Shown: positions 27,588-35,645, numbered from the stretch's first letter. The stretch: 64,000 nt of DNA from Candidatus Tectimicrobiota bacterium (GCA_026005175.1 BPKO01000005.1:1-64000), one strand, 5' to 3'. Numbers and translations are program-made. The notes: generated from the sequence alone by a model not told the origin.

Positions 27588-28271
27588 ATGGATTACGCCA
27601 TTGGCGACGTGCACGGCTGCCGCGACAAGCTCGAACGGCTGCTGGAGCTGATCCGCTACGACCCGGCCGCCGATCGCCTCATTTTCCTTGGGGACTACCT
27701 CGATCGCGGGCCGGACAGCCGCGGCGTCATCGAGCTCCTGCTGCGCCTGCAAGCCGAAAACCCGGCCAACGTCTTCTTGATGGGCAACCACGAGGAGAAC
27801 TTCCTGACGTTTCTGCGTGCCTGGACCAGCGACGAGGGCATGGCATATTGGCTGGCAGAGCCCTTCCTGGCCGGTGGGGGGCTGGCGACGCTGCACAGCT
27901 ACTGTCCTGGCCTGCGGCACCCTTTCGAGCCTCGTCTTCTCGACGCCATTCCGCCGCAGCACCTGCAGTTTCTCAGCAACCTGCGCCTGTACTGGACCGA
28001 CGAGACGTACATTGCGGTGCACGCCGGCGTGCGCCCCGGCATCCCGCTGCCGCAGCAAACCACCAATGACCTCCTGCGCATCCGCGGCCCCTTTCTTGCC
28101 AGGCCGCACGGCCTGGGCAAGTGTGTTATCTTTGGCCACACCCCGTTTCGCGACGTCTTGCGCCAGGCCGATAAAATCGGCATCGACACCGGGGCCTGCT
28201 ACGCCGCCATGGGGTACGGCAAGCTCACTGCCCTGTGCCTGCAAACGCAGCAGGCCTGGCAGGTGACGTGA
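27588..28271 (+). CDS. PPP-family metallophosphatase (serine/threonine phosphatase or ApaH-like)
   Basis: 227 residues. The full metal-site set of the PPP superfamily is visible: GDVHGCRDKL, GDYLDRGPDSRG, GNHEENF, VHAGVRPG and IFGHTPF. Such proteins hydrolyse phosphoproteins or dinucleoside polyphosphates; length and sequence fit bacterial PrpA/ApaH-like phosphatases. ATG at 27588 with an AGGAAAAG site; it probably shares a transcript with the SDR. Confidence 0.85.
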   Translation: MDYAIGDVHGCRDKLERLLELIRYDPAADRLIFLGDYLDRGPDSRGVIELLLRLQAENPANVFLMGNHEENFLTFLRAWTSDEGMAYWLAEPFLAGGGLATLHSYCPGLRHPFEPRLLDAIPPQHLQFLSNLRLYWTDETYIAVHAGVRPGIPLPQQTTNDLLRIRGPFLARPHGLGKCVIFGHTPFRDVLRQADKIGIDTGACYAAMGYGKLTALCLQTQQAWQVT

Positions 28272-28330
28272 CAGCGGGCGCCGTCCCGGGCCGTGCTCGC
28301 GGTGCCCTTGGCAGCCCATAGGAGACAACC

Positions 28331-29209
28331 ATGCGTACCGACCTGCCTTACCCTAAGAAACGGCTCCAGGTGCTGGGCCACACCATGGCCTACGTGGAGA
28401 TAGGGGAGGGGGATCCCATCGTCTTGCTGCACGGCAACCCCACTTCCTCTTACCTGTGGCGCAATATCCTCCCGTACTTGGAAGGGCTGGGGCGCTGCAT
28501 CGCGCCGGATCTCATCGGCATGGGCGATTCTGACAAGCTCTCGCCCAGCGGCCCGCAGCGCTACCGCTTTGTCGAGCACCGCCGCTACCTCGACGCCTTG
28601 CTCGCAGCGCTCGGGGTGCGCGAGCGCGTCACTTTTGTGGTGCACGACTGGGGCTCGGCGCTGGGCTTTGACTGGGGCAACCGCCACCGCGAGGCGGTAA
28701 AGGGCTTTGCTTACATGGAGGCCCTGGTGCGCCCGCTCACCTGGAGCGAGTGGCCGGAAGCGGCGCGCCAGGTGTTCCAGGGCTTTCGCTCCCCGGCAGG
28801 CGAGGCGATGGTGCTGGAGCGCAACCTCTTTGTGGAGCGCGTGCTGCCCGGCTCCATCCTGCGCCGGCTCAGCGAGGAAGAAATGGCCGAGTACCGGCGC
28901 CCTTACCTGGAGCCCGGCGAAAGCCGCCGCCCCACCCTCACCTGGCCGCGCGAGATCCCCATCGACGGCGAGCCGCCTGACGTCACGGAGATCGTGGCCA
29001 GTTATGCGCGCTGGCTTTCTACCTCGCCGGTGCCCAAGCTCTTTATCAACGCCGAGCCCGGGGCCATCCTCACCGGAGCGCAGCGCGAGTTCTGCCGCAC
29101 GTGGCCCAACCAGACGGAGGTGACGGTGCGCGGCGTGCACTTTGTCCAAGAGGATTCCCCCGACGCCATCGGCACGGCGATTGCCGAGTGGCTGCGTGGG
29201 CTGGCCTAG
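28331..29209 (+). CDS. Haloalkane dehalogenase (DhaA/LinB-like, HLD-II)
   Basis: 292 residues. Halide-stabilising Asn in [15 protein letters not shown] and Trp after the nucleophile; nucleophilic Asp in [13 protein letters not shown]; catalytic Glu in [11 protein letters not shown]; His in [15 protein letters not shown]. This is the full Asp-His-Glu catalytic pentad of subfamily II. The enzyme hydrolyses carbon-halogen bonds to alcohols in the cytoplasm. No other dehalogenation gene is nearby, so it may act on natural haloalkanes. A GGAGAC site precedes the ATG. Confidence 0.9.
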   Translation: MRTDLPYPKKRLQVLGHTMAYVEIGEGDPIVLLHGNPTSSYLWRNILPYLEGLGRCIAPDLIGMGDSDKLSPSGPQRYRFVEHRRYLDALLAALGVRERVTFVVHDWGSALGFDWGNRHREAVKGFAYMEALVRPLTWSEWPEAARQVFQGFRSPAGEAMVLERNLFVERVLPGSILRRLSEEEMAEYRRPYLEPGESRRPTLTWPREIPIDGEPPDVTEIVASYARWLSTSPVPKLFINAEPGAILTGAQREFCRTWPNQTEVTVRGVHFVQEDSPDAIGTAIAEWLRGLA

Positions 29210-29898
29210 TCAGGCTGGAGAGACGCCGCCGCTGGCGCCGCTTCTGCGTCGAGCGCGGCCAGAAGTTCAGGATCTAGCAGGGCGGCCAGTTGCTGGCGCA
29301 TCTGCTCAAGGCGCCCTTGCTCGAGCAGCGGCAGGGTGGCGTCGAGGAGGGCATACCACAGGGCGCGGCGCTGGGCAAAGTCGGGATAGCGGGCGGCCAA
29401 AAGGGGGCGCAGGCGCTGGAGCAGGGCGAGAAGCTCGCCGTACTCCGGCCCCAGCAGGCGCTCGAGGCGCTGGCGCAGGCGCACGGCGAGCGCCGGGGCA
29501 CCGCCGCCGGTGGAGATGGCCACGGTGAGCGCGCCGCGCCGCAGCACGGCGCCGGCCAGAAAGGTGCTGTGCGCCGGGTCGTCCACGACGTTGAGGAGGG
29601 CGCCTGCCGCTTCGGCTTCTTGTTGCAGCTGAGCGACGGTTTCACGATCCTGCGCGGTGGCGATCACCAAAAACGCGCCTTGCAAGTCGCCGGGCCGGTA
29701 AGGGCGGGGGATCCAGGCAATGGTGCCGGCTTCGGCCCAGGCGCGCAGCGCCGGGGTGACCTCGGCGCTGATGACGGTGACGGCGGCGCGGGCGGCCAGC
29801 AGCCCCTGCACTTTGCGCTCGGCTTCGGCACCGCCGCCAAGCACCAGGCAGCGCCGCCGGTGCAGACCGGTGAGGAACACCGGATACACCTCGCTCAT
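29206..29898 (-). CDS. Siroheme synthase, precorrin-2 dehydrogenase domain (Met8/CysG-N-like)
   Basis: 230 residues; ATG at 29898 overlaps the DUF2061 stop (ATGA). NAD-binding start [18 protein letters not shown], then [11 protein letters not shown] and [16 protein letters not shown]-like strand (here [17 protein letters not shown]). It oxidises precorrin-2 to sirohydrochlorin and often inserts iron, giving siroheme for the sulfite reductase encoded upstream. Last gene of the sulfur operon; its stop interlocks with that of the dehalogenase. Confidence 0.85.
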   Translation of the reverse strand: MSEVYPVFLTGLHRRRCLVLGGGAEAERKVQGLLAARAAVTVISAEVTPALRAWAEAGTIAWIPRPYRPGDLQGAFLVIATAQDRETVAQLQQEAEAAGALLNVVDDPAHSTFLAGAVLRRGALTVAISTGGGAPALAVRLRQRLERLLGPEYGELLALLQRLRPLLAARYPDFAQRRALWYALLDATLPLLEQGRLEQMRQQLAALLDPELLAALDAEAAPAAASLQPD

Positions 29899-30149
29899 GC
29901 GCGATCTCCCAAGAGGCGAAGCGGCCGCTGCCGCGGCGGGGCCGGCGGGCGCTTGCCCCAGGCAATGCGGTCCCACAGCCTCTCGTGCACGTAGTAAAGG
30001 GCAAACTTGCCTACCAAGTCGAAGGCTCCCACGCTCAAGGTGAGCAAGAGCCTGCCGGTAGAAACGAAAACGAGCAGCATGGTCACCAGGGTAGCCAGAA
30101 GTCTCCAGCTTGCGGCTTTCGCCAGACTGCGAAGGGGCTGTTCCTGCAC
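29895..30149 (-). CDS. DUF2061 membrane protein
   Basis: About 84 residues. Core RSLAKAASWRLLATLVTMLL followed by a second hydrophobic helix and KFALYYVHERLWDRIAWG, the DUF2061 signature. These small membrane proteins are often encoded inside sulfate-assimilation clusters; the function is unknown. I prefer the GTG at 30149 (GAGGAC site); a TTG at 30191 would add 14 residues and increase overlap with the methyltransferase gene. Confidence 0.75.
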   Translation of the reverse strand: MQEQPLRSLAKAASWRLLATLVTMLLVFVSTGRLLLTLSVGAFDLVGKFALYYVHERLWDRIAWGKRPPAPPRQRPLRLLGDRA

Positions 30150-30937
30150 GGCTCTGTCCTCACGGCGATAGCGGTTGCGGTCGTCAGGCAAGAAGCGGCG
30201 GAGTGCGGGTCAAACCAGGCGAGCTGCGCGCGTAACGTAACAACCTCGCCGATGACGATGGTGGCCGGGGGCAGAAGGCCGGCTGCTTTTTCGGCAATGT
30301 CGGCCAGCGTGCCCTCGACCACGCGCTGCGCGGCCGTGGTTCCCCAGTGGATGACCGCCACCGGCGTTTCCGGGGCACGGCCGCAGGCGATCAGCTGCCG
30401 GGCAATGTCGGCCAGGTGCCCGAGGCCCATGAGCACCACCAGGGTGCCAATGCCGGCATAGGCCTGCCAGTCGAGGCGGGCGTCGTGGCCGGAGACCACG
30501 GCAAAGGCCCTGGTGTAGGCGCGGTGCGTCACCGGGATGCCGGCATAGGCCGGCACGGCGATGGCGCTGCTCACCCCGGGAATCACGGCGAACGGCACCC
30601 CGGCCGCCGCCAGGGCCTGGCACTCCTCGCCGCCGCGGCCAAAGACAAAGGGGTCGCCGCCTTTGAGGCGCACCACGGTGCAGCCCCGCCGCGCCCGCTC
30701 GATGAGCAGCGCGTTGATCGCCTCCTGCGGGTAAGGGTGGATGCCCGGGGCTTTGCCCACCCCAATGCGCTCTGCCGCAGCCGGCGCTTCCTCCAGCAGG
30801 GCGGGCGACACCAGGCGGTCGTAGACCACCACGTCGGCCTGGCGCAGGCAGGCCAGGCCGCGCACGGTGATGAGGCCCGGATCTCCGGGCCCCGCCCCCA
30901 CCAGGTAAACGATGCCGCCGCGGGTGGCGTCTGGCAT
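30083..30937 (-). CDS. cobA: Uroporphyrinogen-III C-methyltransferase (SUMT)
   Basis: 284 residues. VYLVGAGPGDPGLIT start, DVVVYDRLVSPALL, VVRLKGGDPFVFGRGGEE, PGVSSAIAVPAYAGIP and LVVLMGLGHL, all SUMT hallmarks. It uses SAM to make precorrin-2 from uroporphyrinogen III, the first step to siroheme. The last ~30 residues after AQLAWFDP have no family likeness and overlap the next gene, so a single indel near 30,195 (where another frame stops at once) is possible. ATG has a GGAGGAGC site. Confidence 0.9.
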   Translation of the reverse strand: MPDATRGGIVYLVGAGPGDPGLITVRGLACLRQADVVVYDRLVSPALLEEAPAAAERIGVGKAPGIHPYPQEAINALLIERARRGCTVVRLKGGDPFVFGRGGEECQALAAAGVPFAVIPGVSSAIAVPAYAGIPVTHRAYTRAFAVVSGHDARLDWQAYAGIGTLVVLMGLGHLADIARQLIACGRAPETPVAVIHWGTTAAQRVVEGTLADIAEKAAGLLPPATIVIGEVVTLRAQLAWFDPHSAASCLTTATAIAVRTEPCRNSPFAVWRKPQAGDFWLPW

Positions 30938-30946
30938 TGCTCCTCC

Positions 30947-31423
30947 TTACCCGCTTCCCACGCTCAGGCTTTCCACACGCACCTCCTGCGGCTGCAACGC
31001 CAGGGTCAGGGTGGCTGCCGGCGTCTCGATGGTGACGGTGAAGTGGCCCAGGGTGCGCATGCCCAGCTGGATGCCCAGCAGCGGCTGGCCGCGCAGCGTC
31101 TGCAGGGCCTGGTTGACCTCGTGCAGGCTGCGCTGCAGCGCCTGGCCGCACGGCAGCCGGCGCAGCAGCCCGGTGAGCACGCGCTCCCCTTCGGCGCGGT
31201 ATACCTGCCGGGCACGCCCGGTGCGCAGGGCCAGCACCACCACCTGCTCCAGCAAGGGCAGGGCCGCTGCCGGCACCTGGCCGCGGGCCACGCCGGCCGC
31301 CAGCGCCTCGTAGGCCTGCCGCCGCGGGCCGCTGAGCCCTGGCAGCAGCGCCTGCAGCTCGCTGTGTACCAGGTCCTGCTCCTCGGCGGCAAGCGCCAGC
31401 GCCTCGGCAGCGGACTCGGCCAT
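30947..31423 (-). CDS. Unknown protein of the sulfur-assimilation operon (158 aa)
   Basis: Not recognised. ATG at 31423, 4 bp after the cysH stop; the stop is 9 bp before cobA, so it is firmly inside the operon. The first ~115 residues are helical and Ala/Leu/Gln-rich (MAESAAEALALAAEEQDLV, QAYEALAAGVARGQ). The last ~45 form likely strands (GHFTVTIETPAATLTLAL, QEVRVESLSVGSG). No signal peptide, no Cys-rich site; only one Cys (PCGQAL). A partner or regulator of the reductases is a guess from position only. Confidence 0.6.
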   Translation of the reverse strand: MAESAAEALALAAEEQDLVHSELQALLPGLSGPRRQAYEALAAGVARGQVPAAALPLLEQVVVLALRTGRARQVYRAEGERVLTGLLRRLPCGQALQRSLHEVNQALQTLRGQPLLGIQLGMRTLGHFTVTIETPAATLTLALQPQEVRVESLSVGSG

Positions 31424-31427
31424 GGCG

Positions 31428-32234
31428 CTATCCTCGATAGGGCGCTTTGGCCACTTCGCCCAGGATGGCCGCCACTTCGTGCTCAAAGCCGCCGGTTTCG
31501 ATGGGGCAGTGGATGCCGCACTCCTTGGGGGCGTTGCTCTCCCACCACCAGCGGCCGGCGCGGTCTTCCTCGCCCGGGGCAACGGGGCGCGTGCAGGGCG
31601 CGCAGCCGATGCTGGTGTAGCCCCGGTCGTAGAGGGGGTGGTAGGGAACGCCGTGGGCGTGGATGTAGTCCCACACTTCTTCTTTGCTCCAGTCGGCCAG
31701 CGGGTTGATTTTCACGATGCCGCCGTGGTCGTGGTCGAGTTCCACTTTGCGGATGGCCGCCCGCGACGCCCACTGGTCGCGCCGCAAGCCGGTAAACCAG
31801 GCCTGCAAGCCTTCCAGGGCGCGGACGATGGGGCGTACCTTGCGCACGTGGCAGCAGAGCAGGCGCTTGGTGACGTCCTCGTAGAAAAGGTTGACGCCGT
31901 ACTTGCCCACCAGCGCTTCCACCTCGCGAAAGTCGGGAAAGCAGACGCTGAGGCGGATGCCGGGGTACGTGCGGCGCACTTGCTCGATAAAAGCGTACGT
32001 CTCTTCGGGCAAGCGGCCGGTATCGAGGGTGATCACCCGCACGTCACGCCGCAGGCGGTAGGCCATGTCGAGAATCACCATGCCGTCGATCTGAAACGAG
32101 GTCATGAGGGCCACCTGGTCGCCAAACGTCTCCAGGCCCCAGCGGATGACCTCTTGCGGCTCCTTGTCGTCGAGCTCGATGGCAATCTCGCCGATTTCCA
32201 GGTCGTCAAACAGCACTCTCGGTTCCAGAGCCAT
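31428..32234 (-). CDS. cysH: Assimilatory APS/PAPS reductase
   Basis: 268 residues. TSFQIDGMVILDMA and TLDTGRLPEETY form the phosphosulfate-binding core. A Cys-Cys pair (LLCCHVRKV, ~residue 125), a CxxC (IGCAPCTRP, ~208) and the catalytic Cys in ECGIHC (~238) are present. The paired CC and CxxC ligate a 4Fe-4S cluster, which marks the bacterial APS-preferring type. It reduces (P)APS to sulfite with thioredoxin. It sits 15 bp after the sulfite reductase gene. No ATP sulfurylase gene is in the window. Confidence 0.9.
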   Translation of the reverse strand: MALEPRVLFDDLEIGEIAIELDDKEPQEVIRWGLETFGDQVALMTSFQIDGMVILDMAYRLRRDVRVITLDTGRLPEETYAFIEQVRRTYPGIRLSVCFPDFREVEALVGKYGVNLFYEDVTKRLLCCHVRKVRPIVRALEGLQAWFTGLRRDQWASRAAIRKVELDHDHGGIVKINPLADWSKEEVWDYIHAHGVPYHPLYDRGYTSIGCAPCTRPVAPGEEDRAGRWWWESNAPKECGIHCPIETGGFEHEVAAILGEVAKAPYRG

Positions 32235-32249
32235 ACCTCCTCCTTCGTG

Positions 32250-34184
32250 CTAGCCGCCGGACATAGCGGGCAGGATGAGCACCTCGTCGCCGGGGCGCGC
32301 CGGCGTGTCGAGCCCCTGCAAGGCGCGGATGTCCTCGCCGTTGACGTAGAGGTTGACGTAGGGATTGACGGCCTCGGCGCTGGCCAGCAAGGTCTCGGCC
32401 AGGCCGGGATACTGCTGGGCCACCGCCGCCAGCAGCTGGCGCACGCTGCCGGCTTCCACCTCGAGGTGGTCGCTGCCCCCGGTAAGGTGCAGCAGGGGGC
32501 CGGGGATGTGCAGCACCACCGCCGCCGGCGGCGCGGCCGGCGCCGGCGCAGCCTGCGTGCCCAGGGCGATGGCGGCAAGGTCCTCGTCCGTGTGCGCGTC
32601 GCAGAAGTCGCGGAAAGAGAAGGGCTGCCCGTTGCGGGCCTGCTTCTCGTGCAGCCAGGCGGCAACCAGGCGGGCGATGGCCTCGGTGGTTTCGGCGCTG
32701 GGAATGCGGCGCAGCAGCGGCTTGCCAATCGCCGCCTGCCGGCCCAGCCCGCCGCGCAAGGTGATGTCGTAGGCTTCCACGCGCGCGCCGCTGGCCGTGC
32801 GCGTGGTGGTGCCCATGAGGCCAATGTCACCTACCCAGTGGTGGGCGCAGGCGTGGGGACAGCCGTCCATGAAAATGCGCAGGCCGGCCACCGCGTGGCC
32901 GAAGCGGGCATCGAGGTGCTGCAGGATCTCCTGGAGCTTGCCTTTGGTTTCGGCCACCGAGTAGTTGCAGAAGCGGTGGCTGGTGCAGGCAATCGAGGAC
33001 CAGTAGACCTTGTTGGCCTGAAGCGGAAAGCCCAGCGCCGCCACCTGCTGCACCAGCCAGTCGAGGCGCTCCTGCGGCACGTTGCCGACGATGAAGTTTT
33101 GCTGGCGGGTGAGGCGAATGTCGCCGCCGACCGCTTCCACCACGTCGGCCAACCGCTGCATCTGCTGGCCGCTGATCCAGCCCATGGGCACGGGAAAGCC
33201 GACGTAATACCGTCCTTCCTGCTTCTGGGGGTGCACGCCGCGGTGGTCGGCGTCGGCCACCGGCGCCGGGGCTTGGCCGTCTTCCAGCTTGCGCCCCAGG
33301 CGCGCCTCCACCATGGCCCGCACGCCCTCTGGACCGTAGTCGTCCACCATGAACTTGATGCGTGCCTTGGCCCGGCTCAGCCGGTAGCGGGGGTTCTCCT
33401 GCCAGCTGTCGGTAATCGCCCGCAGCACCTCGATGGCCTCGGCCACGGGCACAAAGACACCCAGGTCGCGCGACAGGCGTGGCGTCACCGAGAGACCGCC
33501 GCCCACGCGCACGGCAAAGCCCGGGCGGCCGTCTTTCACCACGCCGATGAGGGCCACGTCGTGGATTTCTGGGGCGTTGCACTGGTAGGGGCAAGCGCTG
33601 ATCGTGTACTTGTGCTTGCGCGGCAAATTGGAGTAGGCGCGGTTGCCGTAGAAAAACCTGGCCGCTTCCTGGATCACCGGCTGCACGTCGAAGAGTTCCT
33701 CACGGCTGATGCCAGCCACCGGGCAGCCGGTGATGTTGCGCACCGTGTCGCCTTCGCCGCCCACGGTGGTCAGCTGGCTGCGCTGCAGTTCGGCCAGCAC
33801 CGCCGGCAGCTCCTCCAGCCGCACCCAGTGCAGCTGCAGCCCCTGGCGGGTGGTAAGTTCCCCGTAGTCCTTGCCGTAGCGGCAGGCGATGGCGCCGACG
33901 ATACGCAGCTGCCACGGCTGCAGGTAGCCCCCCGGGACCTTGATGCGCACCATAAAGGTGCCCACTTTGGGCTTGTCGTGGGTGAGCCCCCACCAGTTGA
34001 GGCGCACGATGTCCTCTTCGGGGATGGCCTCGTACCCTTTGGCAATGAGGGCAGGCAGCTCGTCGATGATGTCGAGCGGGAACTTCTCGCGCTTCAAGCG
34101 CTCGATGCTGTTGCGCTTGAACACCAGCTCCCACGACGGGATGTCGACGGGCGGTGCCGCGCTGCTGGCCGTCTCCTGGACCAT
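32250..34184 (-). CDS. Ferredoxin-type sulfite (nitrite) reductase with C-terminal MoaD/ThiS-like sulfur-carrier domain
   Basis: 644 residues; ATG at 34184 with AAGGAGG. Two sulfite/nitrite reductase repeats fill residues ~30-510, with GGLSVTPRLSRDLGVFVP, YTISACPYQCNAPE and the siroheme-4Fe-4S ligands CTSHRFC (CX5C, ~397-403) and GCPHACAHH (CX3C, ~440). After an Ala/Pro linker, residues ~556-644 form a ubiquitin-like MoaD/ThiS domain (PYVNLYVNGEDIRALQGL) ending exactly in the diglycine of LILPAMSGG. A C-terminal GG is the site of thiocarboxylation in sulfur carriers, so the enzyme may hand its sulfide to its own tail. No E1-like MoeB/ThiF gene is nearby. First gene of the sulfur operon. Confidence 0.9.
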   Translation of the reverse strand: MVQETASSAAPPVDIPSWELVFKRNSIERLKREKFPLDIIDELPALIAKGYEAIPEEDIVRLNWWGLTHDKPKVGTFMVRIKVPGGYLQPWQLRIVGAIACRYGKDYGELTTRQGLQLHWVRLEELPAVLAELQRSQLTTVGGEGDTVRNITGCPVAGISREELFDVQPVIQEAARFFYGNRAYSNLPRKHKYTISACPYQCNAPEIHDVALIGVVKDGRPGFAVRVGGGLSVTPRLSRDLGVFVPVAEAIEVLRAITDSWQENPRYRLSRAKARIKFMVDDYGPEGVRAMVEARLGRKLEDGQAPAPVADADHRGVHPQKQEGRYYVGFPVPMGWISGQQMQRLADVVEAVGGDIRLTRQQNFIVGNVPQERLDWLVQQVAALGFPLQANKVYWSSIACTSHRFCNYSVAETKGKLQEILQHLDARFGHAVAGLRIFMDGCPHACAHHWVGDIGLMGTTTRTASGARVEAYDITLRGGLGRQAAIGKPLLRRIPSAETTEAIARLVAAWLHEKQARNGQPFSFRDFCDAHTDEDLAAIALGTQAAPAPAAPPAAVVLHIPGPLLHLTGGSDHLEVEAGSVRQLLAAVAQQYPGLAETLLASAEAVNPYVNLYVNGEDIRALQGLDTPARPGDEVLILPAMSGG

Positions 34185-34205
34185 CGCTCGTTCCTCCTTG
34201 CACGC

Positions 34206-34247
34206 CCAAAACAAAAGCCCACTCGCCTCGCGGGGGGGAGTGGGCTT
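34206..34247 (-). terminator. Second of two tandem intrinsic terminators in the sulfur operon leader
   Basis: Minus strand stem AAGCCCACTC/GAGTGGGCTT (34247-34238 with 34224-34215), then TTTTGTTTT. It is followed only 20 bases later by the sulfite reductase start, so it must be bypassed for expression. Confidence 0.75.
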
Positions 34248-34287
34248 AAAAGAAAAGCCCACTCACCTCCGAGGAGGGAGTGGGCTT
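34248..34287 (-). terminator. First of two tandem intrinsic terminators in the sulfur operon leader
   Basis: Minus strand stem with the same arms as the second copy, AAGCCCACTC/GAGTGGGCTT, loop CCTCCTCGGAGGT-like, then TTTTCTTTT. It begins ~20 bases after the stop of the Cys-rich leader peptide, as in transcription attenuators. Confidence 0.75.
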
Positions 34288-34308
34288 AAAAGAGACGGTG
34301 TGAAGCGT

Positions 34309-34392
34309 CTACGTCACCCCTCCCCCCTGGCGGCAGGGACAACACCCCTGACAACAACAGCAGGGAAGAGGGAGAAGAACGAGACGCATCAT
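34309..34392 (-). CDS. Cysteine-rich leader peptide (27 aa), probable attenuator
   Basis: Too short for gene finders. ATG-ATG at 34392, preceded by AGGAAGG; stop TAG at 34309. The peptide begins MMRLVLLPLP and continues CCCCQGCCPC, so seven of 27 codons are Cys (TGC/TGT), six of them in two tight clusters. It lies between a promoter and two intrinsic terminators that precede sulfite reductase and APS reductase genes. This is the classical leader-peptide layout: ribosome stalling at Cys codons when charged tRNA-Cys is low would change folding of the downstream RNA. Poly-Cys short ORFs acting this way are known in mycobacteria; the example here is by inference. Confidence 0.8.
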   Translation of the reverse strand: MMRLVLLPLPCCCCQGCCPCRQGGGVT

Positions 34393-34428
34393 CGGGCCTT
34401 CCTGGGTCTCCGTGCCGAATCTGCGGGG

Positions 34429-34457
34429 AACTTACCACACCCAGCGCCCTCTGTCAA
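34429..34457 (-). promoter_or_regulatory. Promoter of the sulfur assimilation operon
   Basis: Minus strand perfect TTGACA (34457-34452), 17-bp spacer, TAAGTT (34434-34429). Predicted start near 34,422 gives a leader of about 237 bases carrying the Cys-rich ORF and two terminators. Confidence 0.6.
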
Positions 34458-34759
34458 CCACCCGGGTCTGGTGGCTTACGTGGGATAAGTCCCTGGGCGG
34501 GGAAAAAGTCCAAGTCGCCATCTTCCCCGTTGGAAGGGACGACGGGTGTACCAACCGATTCGCCAGGGGCAAGCGGCCTCCTGGTACGGCTGGCACAGGC
34601 GACGCTGGGAGCGACAGGCCGAGGCGACACCAGACGCACCGCGGGGTGGACTGGCGGCGGCAGGCGGCTGATCCTTTCGAGAAGAAAGGCCTTAAGGACT
34701 AACTCAAGCCTCTGCAAAACAGTGCCATGCGCATCTTGGCTTGGCCCAGAAAAGTCAGC
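34458..34759. other. Intergenic stretch with no recognisable gene
   Basis: About 300 bases between the sulfur operon promoter and the PemK toxin gene. Open frames exist on both strands, but none has a ribosome site with protein-like, family-like sequence. It may hold decayed mobile-element DNA like the stretch further right. Confidence 0.4.
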
Positions 34760-35089
34760 CTAAATGGATGCCCAGAGTTGCTGAATTGCCGTCCGCACCC
34801 GTTGCCAATCACCAGTCCTCAACGTGCCCAACCTTCGCTCTACCAAACGCTTTTCCAACGTGGCCACTTTGTGCACCCGAACAATTGACGGAAGCAACAA
34901 ACCCGCCTGTTGCCATTCCACAAGTTCAACATCGAAAGGGCCTCGAGCTGCCTGGCTGGTTACCCGAGCCACTACAATATCTGCATCGCCGGTATCCAAA
35001 AGCACGAGGGCAGGACGCCGCCTCGCTATCAACCCATCGGTAAACGGAAAGGAGAGCAACACTATCTCACCGGCACGGTAGGTTTCCAT
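34760..35089 (-). CDS. Type II toxin, PemK/MazF family
   Basis: 109 residues. Start METYRAGEIVLLSFPFTDG is the typical PemK/MazF opening (GDIV..xFPFTD), then RRRPALVLLD and VARVTSQ. These are RNA endonucleases of the SH3-like CcdB/MazF fold. The preceding antitoxin gene ends 3 bp before this start, the usual antitoxin-toxin order. The base composition is lower in GC than its neighbours, consistent with acquisition. Confidence 0.8.
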   Translation of the reverse strand: METYRAGEIVLLSFPFTDGLIARRRPALVLLDTGDADIVVARVTSQAARGPFDVELVEWQQAGLLLPSIVRVHKVATLEKRLVERRLGTLRTGDWQRVRTAIQQLWASI

Positions 35090-35092
35090 AGC

Positions 35093-35311
35093 TCAAATTG
35101 TGTCGTAGATAGAATCTGCCTCGCTATATCCTTCCAAGAATTGTTCTGCTGTCAAGCGAGCCCACGCCTCCTGTTCCTTCGAATCAGTCGGCTCGGGAAT
35201 CAGAATAATCAGCCGAACAACCTGATTGCGGGGTAGTAAAGCACGCAGAGTCTCTGGCAATTCAAGTTCGCCTTCTGGGGTCACTTTAACTGGAAGTTCA
35301 TAGGCTTTCAT
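35093..35311 (-). CDS. Antitoxin partner of the PemK/MazF toxin
   Basis: 72 residues. KAYELPVKVTPEGELELPE is the start of a small AbrB/Phd-like antitoxin type commonly paired with PemK toxins: a short beta N terminus followed by an acidic helical tail (LTAEQFLEGYSEADSIYD) that would bind the toxin. ATG at 35311 with an AGGAGATAAA site. Confidence 0.7.
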   Translation of the reverse strand: MKAYELPVKVTPEGELELPETLRALLPRNQVVRLIILIPEPTDSKEQEAWARLTAEQFLEGYSEADSIYDTI

Positions 35312-35524
35312 CTTTTTTATCTCCTGTTGGCTTGAAGAATATGTCGTCTAGCGCCTGACCTCAACGCGCTTGGAAGCCGAAGCGATGCAGGATATGTCGT
35401 TATCTTCAACCACGCTGCTTATTCCGCTTTCAGCACATGCAGTGATTCTACCACTCTGGGTGCGTAGCGACCACTATGCTGTGGGCCACCAGTTTCAATG
35501 GGCTGTCCCAAAGTTGACGGGATC

Positions 35525-35645
35525 CACGCCACGAACCTCTTGGAGCGGCTGAATCGGGAACGGTGCGACGTGCTTCCCCAACGTCGGTCCTGCGCCTGCT
35601 TGGCGCCCTGCTGGAGGCGCAGTAGGACGAGCAGCGTGAAGCATC
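35525..35645 (+). pseudogene. IS256-family transposase C-terminal scrap
   Basis: ATNLLERLNRE matches the conserved end of Mutator/IS256 transposases (TNLLERLNREIRRRT...). After a small deletion a second frame gives FPNVGPALRLLGALLEAQ, matching the FPNEASALRLVGALL segment. Frameshifted and only ~120 bases long, so dead. The flanking 35312-35524 shows nothing I can identify. Confidence 0.5.

Noticed and set aside
30083-30191. Fusion of SUMT to DUF2061
   Set aside because: The two are in different frames, and DUF2061 has its own GTG start with a ribosome site; the long overlap is better explained by a small indel at the SUMT end.
31422-34289. 955-residue plus-strand ORF opposite cysH and sulfite reductase
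   Set aside because: A shadow of GC3-rich genes; the minus-strand frames carry all catalytic motifs and clear starts.
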